A program made the position numbers and the translations under genes. The notes beneath the pieces were generated by a model. The model was not told where the DNA came from, searched no databases, and was given only the letters and a program-made list of their open reading frames with translations. From NCBI RefSeq assembly GCF_963924675.1, contig NC_089219.1, forward strand, positions 151,858,288-151,922,287: a stretch of 64,000 nucleotides of DNA, read 5' to 3'. This stretch comes from Phocoena phocoena (Eukaryota > Chordata > Mammalia > Artiodactyla > Phocoenidae). The number at the start of each line of letters is the position of its first letter. Position 1 is the first letter of the stretch. Positions 12,248-24,224 of this stretch are shown one piece after another.

Positions 12248-12735
12248 TGAAACTGAATCCCCCTAAAATTGAGTCCCCCTTCTGAGTTTATGATTAACCT
12301 CTCTGTCCAAAACTATTCCCCATCTTATCCCCTCTGGCCTCTATCCTGTGCAAACTAAACACTTATCACCCAGAGTCAGAGGACTAAAATTGCTGTTGTT
12401 GATAACATCATTAATGTACAGACTCAGGTTGTTTCTTCAGGGCAAGATGAGCTAACAGACCCCTGGGTCATGGACCACCAGACCAGAGACACATAAAACT
12501 TTGGCATCCTGACTCCCAAAATTATGATTAAGAAATACCATAAAATGACTAATCCCAGCTTCTTTTCCTTCCCCTTTAATAACCCCTAACTCAAAGACCA
12601 AGTGGGAGTGGATCTGAGGCTTGTCTCCCACTCCCTTGCTTGGTGCCCTGCAATAAACTCAGTTTGCTGCAACACCTGCTTTCAGAGTTTGGCTTTCTAC
12701 ATGGTGGGCTCATGAGCCCTTTTGCTAGGTTATCA
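12248..12735 (+). mobile_element. 5' LTR of an ERV
   Basis: A 488-bp LTR beginning TGAAACTGA and ending in CA, repeated directly at 20493-20961. By eye the two copies are about 80-85% identical. Inside are a TATA-like TTTAATAA (12575-12582) and AATAAA (12652-12657). Two bases separate its CA end from a primer-binding site. Confidence 0.9.
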
Positions 12736-12737
12736 TT

Positions 12738-12755
12738 TGGCGACCATGAAGGGAC
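12738..12755 (+). promoter_or_regulatory. ERV primer-binding site, tRNA-Arg type
   Basis: TGGCGACCATGAAGGGAC is complementary to the 3' end of tRNA-Arg(UCG) plus CCA at 17 of 18 positions. The single mismatch is a CG-to-TG change typical of CpG decay. Placement right after the 5' LTR supports function in the ancestor. Confidence 0.85.
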
Positions 12756-13126
12756 CTCTCAGGTTCCTCTGAAGTTAGTGCCTATGGTCTGTGGCCCTCT
12801 GCCAGTGCAGTCTTCCCTTAGCAGATCCGGCAGCTGAAGCTGTTTTGGCCAGGAGATCCAACTGGGGAATTCCTTTTTTGACCAAGCATCAGCCTAGGCA
12901 ATATTCCAGGCTTGCGGTGAAGGAATGGTTTTTGGATTAGAAGACATCTACCGGTAAACAACCAGCACAATGGTGTAGGCCAAAAACTTTTAGGTTTGTA
13001 TATTGATGCCCTCCTAGGCCCATTGCTGGGTATTGGGGGAGGGATTGGGTTTGATAAAAGTATGAGCCTAAGGTTGCTTTTGGAATTGGTTTGGCTTTAA
13101 ACCTTTTGGAATTGGTTTGACATCTG

Positions 13127-13128
<2 letters not shown>

Positions 13129-13214
<86 letters not shown>
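13129..13214 (+). repeat. Composite (GT)n-(GA)n microsatellite
   Basis: About 40 nt of GT followed directly by about 46 nt of GA, inside the ERV leader region. Confidence 0.97.
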
Positions 13215-13217
<3 letters not shown>

Positions 13218-13977
13218 ATATTTCTGTCAAAGAAGATGCAGTATTTTAATTGGCCGACATGACAAACAAAAGTTCAGTTCCTAAAAATAGCCTTGTAGGA
13301 TACTACAAATTTAGACCACCTTTAGTTATAGTTCCCCAGAACTGGGTTGCTGACTTGATAAAAAATCTTTTCAGAATTCTGACCCTAAGGGAACACGTGC
13401 TTCTAGGAAAAACTTGCTTTTCTCTACCTGTGCCTTTGAGATGTAAATATTCTACCACAGCTCTCAGGAAATTTTATCTTCCTCTTATCTACACCATTTC
13501 CAATTCCTCAGACTGAGGGAAAAAAAGAGAAAAGAGACCGTTTTAAACTTAACTTATTCCAACTGTTATTTATAAACTAGTGAGTTTTATAATACCTGAT
13601 TCATGACTAAGTTTTAAAATGAAGCTATGAGATTGTGTCTGTCTATATGTCTACGTGTGCATTACAGATATATGTCTTTTCCTTTGGATGGTATTATCAA
13701 AATTAATTTGTAAGTGAACTCTGTTTAATTGGCTGAAAGGAAATTAAGCACTTATTTAAATTCTCAGAAATAGAAAAGATATAAAATAAACTAATAAAAA
13801 AACAAGCACATATTTATTTTGTCATTAATATGATTCAATTAAAAACTAATGTGAAAAAAATCCAAAAAAAAAGAAAGAAAGAAATAGAAAAGAAACTAAC
13901 CCAAATTGATTTCAGGTTCATGTGATCTGCAAAATATTCAGTATTAAATTATTATCTGGTATTAAAGTTAGTTTAAG

Positions 13978-14334
13978 GAACTTCCCTGGTGGTGCGGTAG
14001 TTAAGAATCTGCCTGCCAACGCAGGCTACACGGGTTTGATCCCTGGTCCAGGAAGATCCCACATGCCAAGGAGCAACTAAGCCTATGCGCCACAACTACT
14101 GAGTCTGCGCTCTAGAGCCCGTGAGCCACAGCTACTGAGCCCACGTGCCACAACTACTGAAGTCTGCGCACCTAGGGCCCGCACCCGGCAACAAGAGAAG
14201 CTACCGCAATGAGAAGCCCGCGCACCGCAATGAAGAGTAACCCCTGCTCACTGCAACTAGAGAAAGCGCGCGCAGCAACGAAGACCCAACGCAGCCAAAA
14301 ATAAATAAATAAATTTATATTTAAAAAAATTTAA
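13978..14334 (+). mobile_element. CHR-1-type long SINE inside the ERV
   Basis: CTTCCCTGGTGGTGCGGTAG head, long tRNA-unrelated body with repeated CACAACTACTGAG units and an (AAAT)n tail. Flanked by AAAGTTAGTTTAAG at 13964-13977 and 14335-14348. Confidence 0.92.
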
Positions 14335-14455
14335 AAAGTTAGTTTAAGCTTGTTGGTTTAATTAACATAGACATGTCTTTAGAGGCATCAACATTAATAC
14401 TTTTATTATACCTAGGTTTACTGAAAGTCAAAAAAGATCTTATTTCTTCCTTTCT

Positions 14456-14735
14456 GTTTTTTCTTTTTTTATTCAGGTATTGTTGATTTATAATATAATG
14501 TAAGTTTCAGGTGTACAATATAGTGAATCACAAGTTTTAAAGGATATACTCCATTTATAGTTATTATAAAATATTTACTATATTCCCTGTGCTGTGCAAT
14601 ATTTCCTTGTAGCTTATTTATTTTGTACATAGTAGTTTGTACTTCTTAACCCTCTACCCCTATCTTGCCCCTCCCCCTTCCCCCTCTCCGTTGGTAACCA
14701 CAAGTTTGTTCTCTGTATCTGTGAGGGATCTTATT
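14456..14735 (-). mobile_element. L1 3'-end fragment inside the ERV
   Basis: TATTGTTGATTTATAATATA and ATTCCCTGTGCTGTGCAATA, then CTTGTAGCTTATTTA, are the reverse complement of the artiodactyl/cetacean L1 3' end. Confidence 0.75.
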
Positions 14736-15644
14736 ATTTCTGTTACAAAAATTTCTCATCAAGAAAAATAACTTGATATAATGAAATTTTTATAAGTAAA
14801 TTAAATGTAAATGAAATGAGAGTTTTTAGGTAAACTCTTTAGGAATAATTATGTTTTAGGAATGTCTACTTAAAAATAATTTCTCCAAAATAGATAACTA
14901 ATAACCTGCTGTAGAAAAAAATAAATAAAATTAAATTGAAAAAAAAAAGAATAAGTGGTAAGTCTTGAAATGATAGAATTATCTAAGAGAAAATAAAAAC
15001 TTATGAGGAAAAAAAATCTCTATATAAAATGTCCTTGAGAAAATATTTCTGACTTGAAATATGATCCTTCTTCACCAGTGTTTGTTAAAAAAAAAGAAAA
15101 GTCTCTCCCGATTTTTGGTAGCTTGAAGCTTTAGAGTTTTGCTAAATTAAGTTAAATGATGGAAGTTTATTAAATATCTAGGTCACTTCCAAATAAAATA
15201 AGATGCTGGAACATTAATTACTGAATGTAGGCTTCTTTTTACAGAAAGCTAAAGATATTTAGGACTATTAATAAATATTTTTGGTGCCACAACAAGATAT
15301 TTTCTATAAGAAAGCATGTGTTTTTTGAAACAATAAGTACTATTTATGTTTGCCAATCTACAGAATGCTAATGTAAAAGGCAAAAGATTTATATGACCTG
15401 AAGAGACACATGAGTATGGATAGAATGCTAATGTAAAAGACAGTTCATAACTGTTTCCTTTTAAGTTTTCACTAGAAACTAAGGTTTTTAAAGGTTAAGA
15501 ATTCTAATTAATATATGTAATTAAAACTACTAAAAATTAATAAGGAAAACATCTTTGTATGTGAGGGAAAAGAAGGTATAAGCAATGGAAATGCATTTTA
15601 TTAAGGGAAAAGAGAATAATTTTGTCCTAAAGGTGATTATTTCT

Positions 15645-15797
15645 TTTTTCTTTAATTTTTAAAATTTATTCTACTTTGTTTTTTTTGGCCACGTCATGCA
15701 GCATGTGGGATCTTAGTTCCCTGACCAGGCATCAAAACTGTGCCCCCTCTGGTGGAAGTGTGGAGTCTTAACCACTGGGCTACCAGGGAAGTCCCTC
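15645..15797 (-). mobile_element. tRNA-derived SINE (CHR/Bov-tA type) inside the ERV
   Basis: Reverse-complement SINE: TTTTGGCCACGTCATGCAGC at the left, ACCAGGGAAGTCCC at the right. Flanked by ATTATTTCT on both sides. Confidence 0.88.
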
Positions 15798-17224
15798 ATT
15801 ATTTCTAAATGAGAAAGAAAATAAGGGACAAATTAATATGAATATAGGAAGTGTACAAGGTTTTATAAGAAAAAAAGAGTCTTTAGAAGGGAATTCCATG
15901 TGTGGTCAGGACTGACTAAAATTAGAGTACATTTAATTGATTGAGTAAATTTTAATATTAAAGATAAAACAGTGCACAACTAGAATTTGTTTCCCCTGTG
16001 TTAAGAGTACAAAGTTTTCTTGGAATATTGAGCTGCTTTTGATAACAGACTGTAAGTTTCTTCACCTTTTAAGCGACATATTGTAACTTTCTGTATTTGC
16101 CTTTGAAATCATTTACTATCACTTTGGTTAAGTGAATAAGTATTGTTTCACAGTGACCCATGATTCTATTTCACCCAGTGTTTTAAAGTTTTTAAAAAAT
16201 ATTTTTGACAAACTTCCCAAATATCAAATCCTAATTGAAGTTCCTTTGACCTCCAGCTAACTTTGGGATGTTTCCAAGGACCTCTGAGGCATCTGAGAGA
16301 GAGATATTAAACTAATTTAGGATTACTTGGAATGTTAAATTACATGAGAAACATTGTCAAATGAGTGGTAATAAACATTCTTAGGTTATATTTCATAGGT
16401 AAAATGGCATTAATATAAAATTTCTAGAAATTATATGAAATTTCTAAGGTTTGAATATGTCCTGATATAATGTTATGTTCCTTTAATATCATATGTCCCC
16501 AAAATAATCAGATTTCTTTGTCATTGCAATGTAATCAGATCTTTGTGCCTTTTTAAGTCTTTTGTCATTCATGGACAGTTATTGTTTTACACTAGTGCCT
16601 TTGCAAAAATGCTTCATCTTCAAGAAGATTCATAGAAAGGACTTTCTGACAAGTCCAGATTTCTGATAACTTTCAGATCATACTGCTGGACTGAGTAAGA
16701 AATTAAAGAATTCTAATGGAAAACCTGATGGCTTCATAAAACTGTTAACAAAAAGGATTAGTTACATAGGACTGAGTGATCTGATTAATATGGTTATAAT
16801 TTTTAATATTTTGTTGGTCTGAAATACTGCTGGCTTTTAATCTATGTTTTCCAAATGTAAGGAAAACATTCCCCTTCAGCTAATCATGACTTAACAGCAA
16901 TTTGGTAAATTATACATTTGTAAGCAGAATCGAAACATTTACCTTTTCTCTCTACCTGATCCCTCTAGAAATTGGAAATGCTTAAGTTCCCAATAGCCTT
17001 AACAGGTGAACAAGAAAGGCCACCTCCTTACTGGTGCAGGAATCTCAAGATATGTTAGGGAAACTGAGAAGAGAGGAATTCACCCAAATCTGTAGATATC
17101 ACAGGCAGAATCTGATGGCAAGTCCTTGGCATAGCTTTCCCAGTCTTGAGAGCCTTCTTAAAAGTTCAATCTGCGGTATCTTATGAAAAATTCCAACACA
17201 GCTAATTTAAAATAGCCTTTGTGA

Positions 17225-17347
17225 ATTCCCTGGCAGTCCAGTGGTAAGGACTCGGTGCTTTCACTGCAGGGACCTGGGTTCGATCCCTGGTCGGGGAACT
17301 AAGATCCCGCAGGCTATGTGGTGTGGCCAAAAAAATAAAATAAAATA
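17225..17347 (+). mobile_element. tRNA-derived SINE (CHR/Bov-tA type) inside the ERV
   Basis: Head ATTCCCTGGCAGTCCAGTGG, B-box context GGTTCGATCCC, and an (AAAAT)n tail. Flanked by AAAATAGCCTTTGTGA. Confidence 0.92.
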
Positions 17348-17593
17348 AAATAGCCTTTGTGATCCATTACATGTATGTAAATAATCAAGCCAGCAAAAAA
17401 AATTGGTCTTAATTTGGTAGAAATTAGGGTAATTTTAGAAAAAACGATTATGTTTCAGTGGATATTAAATTCTAGTTTTGTTCATTGAGGTCTGTGTTTA
17501 CTGCTTAAGACTCACTTCCCAGACAGCTCCTTCTTGGTATGTTACATTATTGTAAAGTCTAATTGAATTATTAAAAGGATACTCTGTTTGTTT

Positions 17594-17840
17594 CTGAAGC
17601 TTATCACAGCAATCTATCTTTGGATGAAGATCAGATACCCCAGAACTTGCAACCAAGAGATTATACATATGGGAAAGTACTGCTCCAACTTAGAAGAAAG
17701 GCCCCGTAATAGGTAGTCCTAAGGAGCTCAATCTCAGTAAAACTGAAGGGAATTGACTTTTGACTTCATATTTCCTTTAGGAAGGGCCTCTGCCCTGATC
17801 AGGTCTATAGAAAGGGCTGATAACCCCAAGTGACATCAGC
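17594..17840 (+). pseudogene. ERV pol relic: integrase C-terminal region
   Basis: One frame reads a decayed gammaretroviral-type integrase C-terminal domain: a QPRDYTYGKV segment where the family has its 'Q-P-G-D' strand, then a basic stretch, then SISVKLKGIDF where the family has 'T-A-V-K-L-x-G-I'. Two adjacent stops (TAA TAG, 17707-17712) and a later TGA interrupt it. Its place upstream of the envelope relic fits provirus order. It is non-functional. Confidence 0.65.
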
Positions 17841-17857
17841 ATAAAATGATGATGACA

Positions 17858-18179
17858 GGGCTTCCCTGATGGCGCAGTGGTTGAGAATCTGCCTGCTAAT
17901 GCAGGGGACACGGGTTCGAGCCCTGGTCTGGGAGGATCCCACATGCCGCGGAGCAACTAGGCCAGTGAGCCACAACTACTGAGCCTGCGCGTCTGGAGCC
18001 TGTGCTCCGCAACGAGAGGCCGCGATAGTGAGAGGTCCGCCCGCGCACCGCGATGAAGAGTGGCCCCCACTTGCCACAACTAGACAAAGCCCTCGCACAG
18101 AAATGAAGACCCAACACAGCAAAAAATAAATTAATTAATTAATAAACTCCTACCCCCAACATCTTAAAAAAAAAAAAAA
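17858..18179 (+). mobile_element. CHR-1-type long SINE inside the ERV
   Basis: Head GGGCTTCCCTGATGGCGCAG, B box GGTTCGAGCCC, and an A-rich tail. Flanked by ATGATGATGACA on both sides (about 17846-17857 and 18180-18191). Confidence 0.94.
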
Positions 18180-18345
18180 ATGATGATGACAGCAGTAGTA
18201 GACAGCTGACCCAAGAATCCAGACCAGACCCGTAAGACGCATCCTACCAACTCAGTTGAACTTTTTACCAAATGTATGTCTCCTTATCAAAAGCGGAAGC
18301 TATTATTTTACTTGTAACCATACTATTGCCTCCAATGTTCAGGAT

Positions 18346-18579
18346 CAGTGGTCCCCAAACATTTTGGCACCAGGGACCAGTTTCGTGGAAGACAATTTTT
18401 CCATGGATGGGTGGGGGATGGTTCAGGCAGTAATATGAATGATGGGGAAAGATGGGGCGTGGCAGATGAAGCTTTGCTCGCTCGCTCGCTCACCCACTGC
18501 TCACCTCCTGCTGTGCGGCCCAGTCCCTAACAGGCCACCGACCGGTACCAGTCCACGGCCTGTGGTTTGGAGACCCCTG
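18346..18579 (+). mobile_element. Non-autonomous hAT DNA transposon, 234 bp, inside the ERV
   Basis: Starts CAGTGGTCCCCAAAC and ends with the imperfect inverse, GTTTGGAGACCCCTG. It is flanked by a perfect 8-bp duplication TTCAGGAT (18338-18345 and 18580-18587), the hAT hallmark. A CTCG tetramer run lies inside. The family name was not confirmed. Confidence 0.85.
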
Positions 18580-19120
18580 TTCAGGATAGAAAGAAAACTC
18601 TCTAGTGAAGTTGTCACAGAGTATGACTACCCATGACATATATCACTGCTTGCTTTAAGTCTACTGCTAGAAGCACATGTACGATATTCGTGTGACAATT
18701 TGGTATAATTGGTAAAAATGTATAGTCTATAAAATGTTTCCCCATTAGCATACCTCTGAGCTTGTTCACTGTGTCTGATTAGTTTTCTCTCAATGTGATA
18801 ACTAGGCAAATATATATAAACAAAAGGAGGCACCAAGGGACATGGTGAACCTAGGGCAGGCAACAACCACGCTGGCATTGGGGGACAAGTATTTTTGATC
18901 ATCAATGCTTTCTATTGAAAGATTTGCAAACACAAGGGGAAATGATAGAAGAAATGTTCACATATTGAAGAATAGGGAAGTCATTCTGGCTTATACATGA
19001 TTTAACTTAAACTTTATGCTAATTAGAACCACCTGTGTTGTGGCCTATCAAACATGCATTCTACATCTGCTTTAACCATTAAGGAAAAGAATGCATTTTG
19101 AAATAAAAAATAGACCAACA

Positions 19121-19329
19121 GGGCTTCCCTGGTGGCTCAGTGGTTGAGAGTCCGCCTGCCGTTGCAGGGGACACGGGTTCATGCCCTGGTCCGGGAAGAT
19201 CCCACATGCCGCGGAGCGGCTGGGCCCGTGAGCCATGGCCGCTGAGGCTGTGCGTCCGGAGCCTGTGCTCCGCAACGGGAGAGGCCACAACAGTGAGAGG
19301 CCTGCGTACTGCAAAAAAAAAAAAAAAAA
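19121..19329 (+). mobile_element. CHR-family SINE inside the ERV
   Basis: GGGCTTCCCTGGTGGCTCAG head, GGACACGGGTTCATGCCC box, A-rich tail. Flanks AATAGACCAACA and AATAGACTAACA (one mismatch). Confidence 0.93.
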
Positions 19330-19463
19330 TAGACTAACATTGGTTCAGGCATCCAAAGTAGAGCTGGATGGCCATTGTGGATATGGTTTTAGACACTTTC
19401 CTGTATTATTGAAATTTGAATTTTCTGAACTGTATCAGACTCAAGGACATCATCAGCTATTCT

Positions 19464-19797
19464 TTTATTTTTTTTTTAATTTTTATTTATTTATTTTTGG
19501 TTGTGTTGGGTCCTAATTGCTGCGCGTGGTCTTTCCCTAGTTGCGATGAGCGGGGGCTACTCTCCATTGCAGTGTGCAGGCCTATCATTGCGGCGGCTTC
19601 TCCTGCTGCGGAGCACAGGCTCTAGGTGCGTGGGCTTCAGTAGTTGGGGCACGCGGGCTCTAGAGCACAGGCTCAGTAGACGTGGCACACGGGCTTAGTT
19701 GCTCCACGGCATGTGGGATCCTCCCAGACCAGGGCCCGAACCCGTGTCCCCTGCATTGGCAGGCGGACTCCTAAGCACTGCGCCACCAGGGAAGCCC
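19464..19797 (-). mobile_element. CHR-1-type long SINE inside the ERV
   Basis: Reverse orientation: ATTTATTTATTTTTGGTTGT tail and body at the left, CACCAGGGAAGCCC head at the right. Perfect 16-bp duplication CATCATCAGCTATTCT (19448-19463 and 19798-19813). Confidence 0.95.
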
Positions 19798-19859
19798 CAT
19801 CATCAGCTATTCTCAAAAACAGTATCTTCTAGCAACTGCAATCTATGGTCTCAAACTCT

Positions 19860-20090
19860 CCTCTTATATCTTTGGGAATAGTAACAAATGAAACAGCTCA
19901 AGTCATAGCCTCCCAGCAGAAGGCACTAGATTCTTTAGCCAGAAATGTACTAGACAATAAAATTGCTTTAGATTAGATTTTAGTAGAAAAGGGAATCATA
20001 TGTGTAGTGGCTAATAGCTCCTGTTATTTGTACATTAATACTACAACTGAAGTTAAAACCTACTTAGGTAAAATTAGGCAACTCTTTACT
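19860..20090 (+). pseudogene. ERV env relic: transmembrane-subunit region
   Basis: One frame resembles the ectodomain of a retroviral transmembrane envelope subunit: a heptad-like stretch with LARNVLDNKIALD, a stop (TAG, 19974-19976), then a C-x6-C pair (Cys codons at 20001-20003 and 20022-20024) followed by Tyr where CX6CC families have a second Cys, then YINTTTEV. A CHR SINE interrupts the region just upstream. It is broken by the stop and insertion and non-functional. Confidence 0.6.
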
Positions 20091-20492
20091 ATAAGTCTCT
20101 CCAGAAGTGCCAGGTTCAGACTGGTTTTCAGGCTTATTTTCTTGAATTTCTCAGGGAAGGAGATCTATTTTCCAAGGTTTCTTAAAGTTCAAGTTACAAA
20201 AAGGGGAAAAAAGTTCAGGTTGTCACTCTTCGTCCTACTCCTAATTGGGTACCTGAGCATAAAATGTGCTATAAGCTATTGCACCAAAATGGGTAGACCA
20301 AGGCACTAAGAATTTAATTATGCAAGATTTAGATCCAAAACCTGGAACGTGGGAATATTTCCAACTCGGTGTACAATATTTCCATTCCCCAAATTGAGGC
20401 AGGACTATGCCCCTTTTCAGCAGAAAGTAGCCAGAGCAGTCATTGCCCCATTCCCTCAAAGATATGGAGAAAGTCAAAACAGGAGTAGGGAT

Positions 20493-20961
20493 TGAAACTG
20501 AGTCCCCCCAAACCAAGTTCCCCTGCTGAGTTTATGATTAACCTCTCTATCCAAAACTTTATTCCCTGTCTTGTCCCCTCTGACCTTAGTTGTGTCCTAA
20601 CTGAACACTGATCACCCAGAGCCAGATGACTAAAATTGCTGTTGTCTATAATGTCATTAATGTTCAGACTCAGATTGTTTCTCCTGGGCAAGATGAGCTA
20701 AAAGACCCCTGGGTCATGGACCACCGGACAAGAGATTCATAAGCCTTAGGCATCCTGACTCCCAAAACTATGAGTAAGAACTGTCACAAGATGGTGATTA
20801 ACCCCAGCTTCTTTGTCTTTCCCTTTTAAAAACCCCTAACTCAAGGACCAAGAGGGAGTGGATCTTAGGCTTGTCTTCCACTTCCTTGCTTGGTGCCCTG
20901 CGACGAACCCTTACTTTGCTTGCAAACACTTGCTGTGAGAGTTCTGCCCTGCTCAGTTACA
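20493..20961 (+). mobile_element. 3' LTR of the ERV
   Basis: Direct repeat of 12248-12735, 469 bp, starting TGAAACTGAG and ending in CA. The AATAAA of the 5' copy is decayed here (GACGAA). The four bases after it (CTAG) match the four before the 5' LTR (CTAA) at three positions, a degenerate 4-bp target duplication. Confidence 0.9.
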
Positions 20962-21125
20962 CTAGCAAAGTATGTCCCTGGACCAGCAGCAGCTTGGCCT
21001 GGGAACTTGCTAGAAAAGCAGATTCTTGGTCCTGCTGAATCAGAATTTCTGGGGGCGTAGCTCAGTAATCTGTTTTAATAAGTCCTCCAGGGGATTCAGT
21101 TGCAGCTTCAGTTTGAGAATCACTG
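20962..21125 (+). mobile_element. MER20-type hAT element, right part
   Basis: Continues the element broken at 12247: CCCTGGACCAGCAGCAG, then GGGAACTTGCTAGAAA, CTGAATCAGAATTTCTGGGG, ending GTTTGAGAATCACTG. Followed by CCCTAGAA, matching the left flank CGCTAGAA. Confidence 0.85.
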
Positions 21126-21133
21126 CCCTAGAA

Positions 21134-21480
21134 CCACAAAGGAAATGTCTAATTCCCATTCTACAGAGTGCCCTTGACTACTTGAAGACATTCTTCATGT
21201 TCTTCCTAAGTTTTATTGTCCCCAACATTCTCTCCACTTCCTTCAGCCATTCCTCATTTACTATGTGTTCCAGACCCCTTGCCATCCTTATCTCCCCATC
21301 ATGTCATGCTCTGATTGTCAGTGACCCTCTTAAAAAGGGAGGCTCCCAGCACCACACCCAGGGCTCCCAAGTGGCCTATTCAGCACACAGTGCAATGAGT
21401 TTGCTGCCTCCTCTTCTCTAGAAAAGGAGAGTTTTGACAGGTATTTATTGAGTGCCCACTCTGTGCCAAGCACATGACAT
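21134..21480 (+). repeat. Ancient CR1/L3-type LINE fragment (tentative), then an L2/MIR-like end
   Basis: ACTTGAAGACATTCTTCATG, then CCTTCAGCCATTCCTCAT and CCAGACCCCTTGCCATCC, resemble old CR1/L3 sequence and may continue 11895-11990. At about 21437, GACAGGTATTTATTGAGTGC is a separate L2/MIR-like end. Confidence 0.4.
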
Positions 21481-21486
21481 ACAATA

Positions 21487-22855
<1,369 letters not shown>

Positions 22856-22889
22856 AGTAATGTAAATATCTGCTTCTTTTCTGTACCTA

Positions 22890-23080
22890 TATTATCTGTA
22901 ACCTTCACAATGATCCTGTGATATAGGCCTTATTATCCCCTTTTATAGATTAGGAAACTGAGACTCAGGAATGCACAGTATCTTGCCCCAAATCACACAC
23001 CTAGTAAGTATTGAAGCTGAATTTTGAGCCCAGGTATCCCGATTCCAAACACTGGATCCTTCCCATGACACCATCTGCCT
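22890..23080 (-). repeat. MIR SINE
   Basis: Reverse-complement MIR order: ATTATCCCCTTTTATAGATT, AGGAAACTGAGACTCAGG, then AAATCACACACCTAGTAAG and TGAATTTTGAGCCCAGG. Confidence 0.85.
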
Positions 23081-23590
23081 CTCACACTCCGACTTACACA
23101 CCTAAGACTTGTGCTTGAGCTTATAGCTATTAACATTTTCCCCCACAAGAGCTGCTGTTAAACCAAGTCTTCCCATCTCATTTATGAGCAGTCGATGTAT
23201 TGAATCCAAGTATAAGCCTTGGTATACGTTGAATAATGGAAAGAATCTGGACCTGGGAGTGTGTCAGGCCTGGACTATGTTCTGGGCCCACACTTGGCCA
23301 TGACAACTCAGGGCTTGACATGATAAACCTAATTTTCTTCAATTGTAAAATGTCAAATTCGTACAGTGTTATGGTGGGATGAAATTAGAGCATATGCAAA
23401 GCCGCTGGTAGACACTCTTTGGTGCTGTTCACACTTCTCCGTTGCCTTCCCCTGCTCCCGTGTCTCATTTAGTTTTTCTTTGGGTTCCTCTTCCCTGCCA
23501 GCATGCTTCGGGTTCCAATTCAGCCATGCAGCAGAAGGGCTGCTCCTCCAGCTGTTCCAGAGAAGGATGGCACCTCACATGCATAATGTA
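23081..23590. other. Intergenic, nothing recognised
   Basis: No gene or confident repeat seen. Confidence 0.5.
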
Positions 23591-23599
23591 TATTTACTA

Positions 23600-23820
23600 A
23601 TACAATTGACCCTTGAGCAACATGGGTTTGAATTGCGTGGGTACACTTATAGACAGCTTTTTTTCAGTAAATACAGTATTGAGGTTGGTTGAATCCTCAG
23701 GTGCAGAACCTGGGATATGGAGGGCTGACTATGGGACTTGCGTGTCCACAGATTTGGATATCCGTGGTGAGTCCTGGAACCAGTCCTCTGCGATACCACG
23801 GGATGACTGTACTCACCCAA
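23600..23820 (+). repeat. Tigger-like DNA transposon fragment (family uncertain)
   Basis: CAATTGACCCTTGAGCAACA with GGGTTTGAATTGCGTGGGTA, then GTTGGTTGAATCCTCAGGTG, and GGATATGGAGGGCTGACTAT, match a common mammalian non-autonomous Tigger-type sequence. Confidence 0.6.
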
Positions 23821-24224
23821 ACCACGGAGAAAAATACTGAACGCACTGCACCATTCTCCACCCTCCTCTTTCCTAATGAACCTTTCCTTCAGGGCTCAGA
23901 TGAGCTATATGTTCTACCGGGGGCTCCCCACCAACTCAGGGATGCCTCTTTTGCCTGCCTTGTGTTCCCTCCATCTCCTCACTTACCTCCCTTTCTTGTG
24001 GTCACCAGCTGGGGTGTTCATAATGTGGATCAAATGTCAGCTCTTTGAGGATAGAAGTTGAGTCACACATTAATTCTCAGGGGCACTATACAGCACCTTC
24101 CTGGCACATAGCAGGCATTCAGAAAATATTAGCCATGTGAATATATGTTTAACTGTCATAACCTTGAACTTATGAAAAACTGAGGAAGAAATGATATTCA
24201 TAGAGGACTCCATGAGGGATGTAC

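Larger units (their letters stand above)
12736..20492 (+). mobile_element. ERV internal region (degenerate provirus, gammaretrovirus-like)
   Basis: Lies between two directly repeated LTRs, with a tRNA-Arg primer site at the left and a weak purine tract (AGGAGTAGGGAT) before the 3' LTR. Coding remnants can be read only near integrase (17594-17840) and the transmembrane envelope (about 19860-20090), both with stops. No gag was recognised, and 14740-15640 and 15810-17210 are AT-rich decay with no readable frame. Later insertions inside it: five SINEs, an L1 end, a small hAT element and a GT/GA microsatellite. No coding capacity remains. Confidence 0.85.

Noticed and set aside
17858..17930. tRNA genes or Pol III promoters
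   Set aside because: The A/B-box-like sequences here and in similar copies are the tRNA-derived heads of CHR SINEs, not tRNA genes; no cloverleaf is intact.
12736..20492. Functional retroviral genes
   Set aside because: Only short integrase and envelope relics are readable, each broken by stops or insertions, and no gag was recognised.
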